Assembly (NCBI RefSeq): GCF_031082345.1 | Contig: NZ_JAVHLH010000004.1 | Location: forward strand, 9,263 to 29,456 | Reading direction: 5' to 3' | DNA length: 20,194 nucleotides | Source of the DNA: Brevundimonas sp. | GTDB taxonomy: Bacteria > Pseudomonadota > Alphaproteobacteria > Caulobacterales > Caulobacteraceae | Shown: positions 15,664 to 20,194 of the stretch, in pieces | Layout of the letters: every line of letters begins with the position of its first letter | Numbering within the stretch: the stretch's first letter is position 1 | Notes under the pieces: generated by a model | What the model saw: the letters and a program-made list of their open reading frames with translations, nothing else | Told to the model about the DNA's origin: nothing | Databases searched by the model: none | Position numbers and translations under genes: made by a program

Positions 15664-16529
15664 GTCCGGCCCGAGCCGCGGGCCCGGCCCGACTGGCGAC
15701 CTATTTCCACGTCCATCTGGTTTCCGATTCCACCGGCGAGACCTTGAACGCCATGGCCAAGGCGGTCGTGGCCCGGTTCGACGGCGTCATTCCCATCGAG
15801 CACATCTACGCCCTGGTCCGCTCGCCCCGGCAGATGGAACGGGTGCTGGAGGAGATCGCGGCCTCGCCCGGGGTGGTCCTGCACACCCTGGTCGACCGTG
15901 AACTGCGCGAGCAGCTCGAGGAAGGCTGCCGGCGGCTGGACATGCCGCAGATTGCGGCCCTGGACCCGCTGGTCGGGGCCCTGTCGCGCTATCTCGGCGC
16001 CGCCCTGTCCACGCGGGTGGGCGCCCAGCACGCGCTGGACACCGACTATTTCAACCGCATCGCGGCGCTGGACTACGCCATGGCCCACGACGACGGCCAG
16101 GGCACGACCGAACAGCTGGAAGGCGCCGACGTGGTGCTGTGCGGCGTCAGCCGGACCTCGAAGACGCCGACCTGCATCTATCTGGCCCACCGGGGCATCC
16201 GCGCCGCCAATGTGCCGCTGGTCCCGGGCCAGGAGGACGGCGAACGGCTGGTGGGTCTGAAGAATCCGCTGATCATCGGCCTGACGGTGTCGCCGGACCG
16301 GCTGGTGCAGATCCGCCGCAACCGCCTGGACGGGCTGAACGCCAGCCGGGCCTCGGCCTATACCGACCACGAGGCGGTGCGCGAGGAGACGGTCAAGGCG
16401 CGCCGGGCCTTCGAACGCCGCGGCTGGCCGGTCATCGACGTGACCCGACGCTCGGTGGAGGAGACGGCGGCGGCGATCATCAATGTGCTGAACGAGCGGC
16501 GCACGCACCGGGTGGGGACAAGCTGGTGA
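15660..16529 (+). CDS. Pyruvate, phosphate dikinase regulatory protein (PPSR, DUF299)
   Basis: Bifunctional serine/threonine kinase and Pi-dependent phosphorylase that switches pyruvate phosphate dikinase or PEP synthetase off and on. The 289-aa product begins its domain with FHVHLVSDSTGETLN (16-30) and has the nucleotide-binding P-loop GVSRTSKTP at 162-170, then YLAHRGIRAANVPLVPG and GLTVSPDRL, all family hallmarks. Which of the two targets it regulates cannot be told from the sequence alone. ATG at 15660 is chosen: the frame is open further upstream, but that stretch has no ATG and would run into the origin. Its TGA overlaps the maf GTG by four nt. It is the first rightward gene after the origin, as in Caulobacter, so it is duplicated very early in the cell cycle. 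Confidence 0.95.
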   Translation: MSPARAAGPARLATYFHVHLVSDSTGETLNAMAKAVVARFDGVIPIEHIYALVRSPRQMERVLEEIAASPGVVLHTLVDRELREQLEEGCRRLDMPQIAALDPLVGALSRYLGAALSTRVGAQHALDTDYFNRIAALDYAMAHDDGQGTTEQLEGADVVLCGVSRTSKTPTCIYLAHRGIRAANVPLVPGQEDGERLVGLKNPLIIGLTVSPDRLVQIRRNRLDGLNASRASAYTDHEAVREETVKARRAFERRGWPVIDVTRRSVEETAAAIINVLNERRTHRVGTSW

Positions 16530-17161
16530 CGTCGTCAGGTGCGCTATCACCCTTTGGGCTACATGAGAGCTGGGAACGCCTGATCCTGGCGTCCAAGAGC
16601 GCGGCCCGGCGCGGCATGCTGGAGGGCGCGGGCGTGCCGTTCTCGGTGCAGGTCGCCGACGTCGATGAGGACGCGGTCAAGGCGACGCACGATCCGGCCG
16701 ACGCCGCCGGGCTGGCGGTGGAGCTGGCGCGGGTCAAGGCCCTGGCGGTGTCGCGTCACGATCCGGAGGCCTGGGTGCTCGGCGCGGACCAGACCCTGGC
16801 CTTCGGCGGCGGGCTGGTGTCGAAGGCCGCCTCGCTGGACGAGGCGAGGGACCGGCTGAAGGCGATGCGGGGGCAGAGCCACTACCTGCACTCGGGCGCC
16901 GCCCTCGCTTGCAACGGCCAGATCGTCTGGTCGGGCGTCGATACGGCGACGATGCGGGTGCGGGATTTCTCCGACGCCTTTCTGGAGGCCTATCTGACGG
17001 CCGAGGGAACCGGGCTGCTGGCGTGCGTCGGGTCCTACCGGCTCGAGGGCATGGGGTCCCAGCTGTTCGAGGCGGTCGAGGGGGACTATTTCACCGTCCT
17101 CGGCCTGCCGCTGTGGCCGGTGCTGGCCGAACTGCGCCGGGCGGGAGTGCTGGCGACATGA
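16526..17161 (+). CDS. Maf-family nucleotide pyrophosphatase, YceF-like
   Basis: Hydrolyses non-canonical or modified nucleoside triphosphates to monophosphates, a housecleaning role. The 211-aa product has LILASKSAARRGMLEGAGV near residues 21-39 (the SxSxxR substrate loop) and LGADQTL. The Gln after GAD, rather than the Thr-Val of dTTP/UTP-type Maf, points to the m7GTP-type YceF group; that is inference from one residue. No ATG lies before the conserved region, so the start is GTG at 16526, overlapping the ppsR stop as GTGA, with GGGGA eight nt upstream. This leaves an unusual N-terminal extension of about 20 residues. Its TGA overlaps the aroE ATG. Confidence 0.92.
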   Translation: MTSSGALSPFGLHESWERLILASKSAARRGMLEGAGVPFSVQVADVDEDAVKATHDPADAAGLAVELARVKALAVSRHDPEAWVLGADQTLAFGGGLVSKAASLDEARDRLKAMRGQSHYLHSGAALACNGQIVWSGVDTATMRVRDFSDAFLEAYLTAEGTGLLACVGSYRLEGMGSQLFEAVEGDYFTVLGLPLWPVLAELRRAGVLAT

Positions 17162-17955
17162 CGGTGGTCGCCGGCGTCGCGGGCCAGCCGATCGCCCATT
17201 CGCTGAGCCCGCTGATCCACAAGGCCTGGATCGCCGCCGCGGGGCTGGACGCCGACTATCGCGCCTTCGGGCCGGCCGACGAGGCCGGCTTTTCCGCCCT
17301 GGTCGCCGAGGGGCGGGCGGGCGCCCTGCGCGGGCTCAATGTCACGGCGCCGTTCAAGGGGGCGGCCCTGGCGCTGGCGGACGCGGTCAGCGCGACGGCG
17401 CGGCTGTGCGGCTCGGCCAATCTGCTGGTTTTCGAGGGCGGCCGGGCCATGGCCGACAGCACCGATGGCGAAGGTCTGATGGCGGCGCTGGCGGAGCAGG
17501 CGCCGGTCCTCGATGTAGCGGGCCGGCCCGTGTTGATCCTCGGGGCCGGCGGAGCGGCGCGGGCGGCGGCGGCGGCGTTGAAGGCGGCCGGGGCGGAGGT
17601 CAGTGTGCTCAACCGGACGCCGGAACGGGCCGGGCGGCTGGCGACCGATCTCGGGATCCGGGTGGCGGGGCCGGGCGCGGTCGAGACGGCGGCGCTGGTG
17701 GTCAATGCGCTGAGCGCGCCGCCGGAGATCGATATCGACGCCCTGCGCGATGACGCCGTTCTGATGGACATGACCTATCGGCCGCTGATGACGCCCTTCC
17801 TCGCGGCGGGACGGGCGCGGGGTCTGGCGACCGTGGACGGGCTAGCCATGCTGATCGGCCAGGCCAGGCCGTCGTTCCGGGCCCTGTTCGGCATCGAGCC
17901 GCCGCCAGTGGATGTTCGCGCCCTGGCCCTCGCTGCGCTTGGAGAGTCCGCATGA
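17158..17955 (+). CDS. aroE: Shikimate dehydrogenase
   Basis: NADPH-dependent reduction of 3-dehydroshikimate to shikimate, the fourth step of the common aromatic pathway. The 265-aa product shows the shikimate-binding HSLSP (14-18), the catalytic Lys67 in NVTAPFK, Asn88 in GSANLL, Asp103 in STDGEG, the NADP loop GAGGAARA (129-136) and the NRT motif (152-154) that reads the 2'-phosphate of NADP. GSANLL is a slight variant of the usual GAVNTL. ATG at 17158 overlaps the maf stop and the TGA overlaps the coaE start, both as ATGA, so ppsR-maf-aroE-coaE forms one coupled unit. Confidence 0.97.
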   Translation: MTVVAGVAGQPIAHSLSPLIHKAWIAAAGLDADYRAFGPADEAGFSALVAEGRAGALRGLNVTAPFKGAALALADAVSATARLCGSANLLVFEGGRAMADSTDGEGLMAALAEQAPVLDVAGRPVLILGAGGAARAAAAALKAAGAEVSVLNRTPERAGRLATDLGIRVAGPGAVETAALVVNALSAPPEIDIDALRDDAVLMDMTYRPLMTPFLAAGRARGLATVDGLAMLIGQARPSFRALFGIEPPPVDVRALALAALGESA

Positions 17956-18593
17956 TCGTGCTCGGCCTGACCGGCTCCATCGGCATGGGCAAGACCACGA
18001 CGGCGGAGATGTTCGCCGCCGAAGGCGCGCTGGTGTGGAACGCCGACGAGGCGGTGCATCGGCTCTACGCCCGGGGCGGCGCGGCGGTCGGGCCGGTCGG
18101 CGAGGCCTTTCCGGGCGCGGTCGTGGACGGGGCTGTGGACCGCATCCGGCTGGCCGGGGCGCTGGGCCAGGACGAGGAGGCCTTCCGCCGGCTGGAGGCG
18201 ATCGTCCATCCGCTGGTGATGCAGGGCCGGCTCGAGGACCTGGCGGAGGCGGAGCGGCGCGGAGTGCGGCTGGCGGTGCTGGACATTCCGCTGCTGTTCG
18301 AGACCGGCGGCGACGCGGCCGTGGACGCGGTGGTGGTGGTCACCGCCGATCCGGAGGTGCAGGCGGAGCGGGTGCTGGGCCGGCCCGGCATGACCCGCGA
18401 GCGGTTCGAGGCCATCCTGGCGCGGCAGACCCCCGACGCCGAGAAACGCCGGCGGGCCGACTTCATCGTCGACACCGGCGGCGGGCTGGAGGCGGCGCGG
18501 GCCCGCGTGCGTGAAATCGTGGGGACGGTTCTGGCCCCGGAGTGGACTTCGCCCCGGCGCGGGCTTTCGCCCGACGGCGAACCGATTCAATAA
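17952..18593 (+). CDS. coaE: Dephospho-CoA kinase
   Basis: ATP-dependent phosphorylation of the 3'-OH of dephospho-CoA, the last step of coenzyme A synthesis. The 213-aa product has the P-loop GSIGMGKTT at residues 8-16, the substrate-binding [14 protein letters not shown] with its conserved Asp, and [12 protein letters not shown] in the CoA-binding lid region. The length is usual (about 200 aa). The ATG overlaps the aroE stop (ATGA). The C-terminal 15 or so residues ([15 protein letters not shown]) lie past the kinase fold and look poorly constrained. dnaQ starts five nt after the stop. Confidence 0.97.
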   Translation: MIVLGLTGSIGMGKTTTAEMFAAEGALVWNADEAVHRLYARGGAAVGPVGEAFPGAVVDGAVDRIRLAGALGQDEEAFRRLEAIVHPLVMQGRLEDLAEAERRGVRLAVLDIPLLFETGGDAAVDAVVVVTADPEVQAERVLGRPGMTRERFEAILARQTPDAEKRRRADFIVDTGGGLEAARARVREIVGTVLAPEWTSPRRGLSPDGEPIQ

Positions 18594-18598
18594 GGGTC

Positions 18599-19315
18599 AT
18601 GGCCCGCGAAATCGTCCTCGACACCGAAACCACCGGCTTCGACCCGAAGACGGGCGACCGGCTGATCGAGGTCGGCTGTATCGAGATCGAGGACCTGCTT
18701 CCGACCGGGCGGATGTATCACACCCTGGTCTATCCCGAGCGGCTGATCCCGCCGGACGCCATCCGGGTGCACGGAATCACCGACGAGAAGGTGAAGGGCG
18801 CGCCCAGATTCCACGAGGTGGTGGGGGAGCTGATGGAGTTCATCGGCGACGCCCCGGTGATCGCCCACAACGCCGCCTTCGACCGCGCCTTCATCGACCA
18901 CGAGTGCGGCCTTTGCAGCCACCCGCTGCTGGAAGAGACGCGCTGGATCGACACCCTGAAGCTGGCCCAGAGCCGGTTTCCGGGCATGGCCAATTCGCTC
19001 GACGCCCTGTGCAAGCGGTTCAAGATCAGCCTGGTGGAGCGGACCCTTCACGGGGCCCTGATCGACGCCCGGCTGCTGGCCGAGGTCTATCTGGAGCTGA
19101 AGGGCGGCAAGGAGCGGCGTCTGGACCTGTCGTCGGCGCGAACGGTCACCACCGCCGCCGCGGCCGCCGCCTCGGGCGGCTACGGACCCCGGCCGCGTCC
19201 GCTGGCGCCGCGGTCGACCGAGGCTGAACAGGCGGCGCATCTGGCCTTCCTGCGCGAGACCCTGAAGGACCGCTCGCTGTGGGCGGCCTACGGGCTGGAC
19301 GTCGAGGCGGTCTGA
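18599..19315 (+). CDS. dnaQ: DNA polymerase III subunit epsilon
   Basis: 3'-5' proofreading exonuclease of the replicative polymerase, bound to the alpha subunit. The 238-aa product has all DEDDh motifs: ExoI DTETTG (8-13, Asp8 and Glu10), HGITDE (58-63), ExoII HNAAFD (90-95, Asp95) and ExoIII HGALIDA (151-157, His151 and Asp156). A low-complexity Ala/Gly/Pro linker (about 183-205) leads to a C-terminal helix that should bind alpha. ATG at 18599 has AAGGG just upstream and starts directly at the conserved MAREIVLDTET. The coaE-dnaQ-secB neighbourhood is the usual Caulobacterales arrangement. Confidence 0.97.
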   Translation: MAREIVLDTETTGFDPKTGDRLIEVGCIEIEDLLPTGRMYHTLVYPERLIPPDAIRVHGITDEKVKGAPRFHEVVGELMEFIGDAPVIAHNAAFDRAFIDHECGLCSHPLLEETRWIDTLKLAQSRFPGMANSLDALCKRFKISLVERTLHGALIDARLLAEVYLELKGGKERRLDLSSARTVTTAAAAAASGGYGPRPRPLAPRSTEAEQAAHLAFLRETLKDRSLWAAYGLDVEAV

Positions 19316-19323
19316 GCCGCCTC
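19304..19323. terminator. Bidirectional hairpin between dnaQ and secB
   Basis: GAGGCGG-TCTGAG-CCGCCTC forms a perfect 7-bp stem spanning the dnaQ stop codon, in the 13-nt gap between convergent dnaQ and secB. Suitable as a two-way terminator, though no strong T-run follows. Confidence 0.45.
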
Positions 19324-19328
19324 TAGCC

Positions 19329-19850
19329 TCAGGCCTGGGCGGTTTCCGCCGGGCCGCGCGCGATCTGCTGCTGGCGCGACATGTAGATGGCGGCGAAGTC
19401 GATCGGGTCGAGCATGAAGGGCGGATAGAAGCCGCCGTCCGAGGTGGCGCGGGCGATGATCTCGCGGGCGAACGGGAACAGATAGCGCGGGCACTCGATC
19501 AGCAGCATCGGCTCGATGTCCTGCTCGGCGACGCCGTGCAGGGCGAACAGGCCGCCGTAGAGCAGCTCGATATTGAACACGGTCAGGGCGTCGGTCGAGG
19601 CCTTGACGGTCAGCCGCAGCTCGACCTCGAAGAGGCCGTCCTTGCGGCCCTGGGCGTTCATCTCGACGCCGAGGTCGATGGCCGGCTTGGTGTCGATGCG
19701 CAGGGAATCCGGGGCCTTGGGGTTCTCGAACGACAGGTCCCGGACGTACTGGGCCAGGATGCGGAAGCCGGGGCCGGCGGGGGCCTCGACGCCGTTCGGA
19801 ACGGGCGCGGCGGTGTTGGCGTTGGCGTCGTTGGGGGCGGCGTCGGTCAT
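19329..19850 (-). CDS. secB: Protein-export chaperone SecB
   Basis: Cytosolic homotetrameric chaperone that keeps preproteins unfolded and hands them to SecA. The 173-aa product has a Pro/Asn/Ala-rich N-terminal tail of about 28 residues, typical for alphaproteobacteria and absent from E. coli SecB. The core [14 protein letters not shown] (34-47), [10 protein letters not shown], and [27 protein letters not shown] follow. The Cys of [10 protein letters not shown] is a family feature. ATG at 19850 is chosen; an open frame continues to about 20027, but it is Pro/Arg-rich noise. It converges on dnaQ and diverges from the Tim44-like gene. Confidence 0.97.
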   Translation of the reverse strand: MTDAAPNDANANTAAPVPNGVEAPAGPGFRILAQYVRDLSFENPKAPDSLRIDTKPAIDLGVEMNAQGRKDGLFEVELRLTVKASTDALTVFNIELLYGGLFALHGVAEQDIEPMLLIECPRYLFPFAREIIARATSDGGFYPPFMLDPIDFAAIYMSRQQQIARGPAETAQA

Positions 19851-20091
19851 GGCGGGTCGGTCTTGTCTGGAATGGCGTGAGGGGCGCGGCGGTCCGGCCC
19901 GGAAGGCGCGGCGACTAGCACGCACCGCCGGTTGCGGCAACGACGCTCGCCCAAAGGAGCGGACGGGGGGCGGATGGGCGATCGGCCGCAGGCGGGCGGG
20001 GGCGCCGTTCGCCTTGCGCGCCCCCATATCAGCCCCTAATCGTCCATTTGTCGCGCCCGGCGTTTATCGGGGCGCCAGTCAGGGAATGCCC
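19851..20091. promoter_or_regulatory. Divergent promoter region of secB and the Tim44-like gene
   Basis: About 240 nt between oppositely directed genes. It should contain both promoters. I see no clear -35/-10 pair, TTAA box or parS; the only less GC-rich stretch is about 20026-20066. No fxsA-like gene fits here. Confidence 0.35.
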
Positions 20092-20194
20092 GTGCCGGTC
20101 CAGGTCCAGATCGTCATCTTCGCCGTGATCGCGGCCATCGTGCTGTTCCAGCTCTACAATGTGCTGGGCAAGAAGGTCGGGCGCCAGCCCGAGG
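20092..20194 (+). CDS. Tim44/TimA-family membrane protein, 5' part only
   Basis: Only the first 34 codons are in the window. The product begins MPVQVQIVIFAVIAAIVLFQ, a single N-terminal transmembrane helix, then LYNVLGKKVGRQPE, which matches the start of alphaproteobacterial TimA/Tim44-like proteins; the C-terminal Tim44 domain lies outside. Homologues next to secB in Caulobacter support the call. I prefer GTG at 20092 over ATG at 20086: AGGGA at 20081-20085 is six nt from the GTG but abuts the ATG. The family is linked to inner-membrane protein import or lipid binding by homology to mitochondrial Tim44; the bacterial role is not well settled. Confidence 0.75.
   Translation, partial: MPVQVQIVIFAVIAAIVLFQLYNVLGKKVGRQPE

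Noticed and set aside
15441..16550. 369-aa minus-strand frame opposite ppsR
   Set aside because: Antisense shadow with a biased composition; ppsR motifs are clear on the plus strand.
1..20194. Accessory system (phage, IS, CRISPR, toxin-antitoxin, defence)
   Set aside because: All substantial ORFs are accounted for by core genes; no transposase, integrase, tRNA-flanked att site or direct-repeat array was seen.

Overview
The window is a GC-rich alphaproteobacterial chromosome segment. Its gene order is the one found around the replication origin of Caulobacteraceae: parB-parA-rsmG(gidB)-mnmG(gidA)-mnmE(trmE)-rho-heme genes-[origin]-PPSR-maf-aroE-coaE-dnaQ-secB. Gene content, codon use and protein motifs point to Caulobacteraceae; a genus such as Brevundimonas is a guess I cannot prove. 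I found no phage, IS, CRISPR or defence genes. The notable content is the origin and centromere machinery.

Layout. (1) 35-4150, plus strand: leuS, lptE and holA in a tight array. (2) 4147-7280, minus strand: rsmG, parA and parB, followed by a small methyltransferase and a 61-aa basic protein that end tail-to-tail against holA. (3) 7277-12340, minus strand: mnmG, mnmE, a 122-bp REPIN/MITE-like repeat, a DUF6489-type small gene and rho. (4) 12569-15143, minus strand: hemE-hemH-hemJ, each pair sharing an ATGA overlap. (5) 15144-15659: a 516-bp gap between hemE and the PPSR gene that I call the chromosomal origin. It has an AT-rich tract, two CtrA-type boxes, weak DnaA-like boxes and a REP-like hairpin. 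(6) 15660-19315, plus strand: ppsR-maf-aroE-coaE, each joined by a 4-nt overlap, then dnaQ. (7) 19329-19850 secB on the minus strand, and the start of a Tim44-like membrane protein gene at the right edge.

How the parts fit together. Three parS-like 16-mers (6497, 9185 and 10883; one perfect, two with one or two mismatches) lie 4.5-9 kb from the candidate origin. They flank or sit inside the genes encoding ParA and ParB, so the segregation centromere and its machinery are encoded side by side. Genes from 4.1 to 15.1 kb read leftwards and those from 15.66 to 19.3 kb read rightwards, away from the origin gap, as expected for bidirectional replication starting there. The remaining genes are housekeeping: leucyl-tRNA charging, LPS assembly, Pol III clamp loading and proofreading, tRNA U34 modification, transcription termination, late heme synthesis, shikimate and CoA synthesis, and protein export.

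Smaller oddities: a patch of atypical codons inside leuS, a 10-codon mini-ORF bridging parA and parB, a 14-codon upstream ORF overlapping the ppsR start, and a C-rich leader with a hairpin in front of rho.
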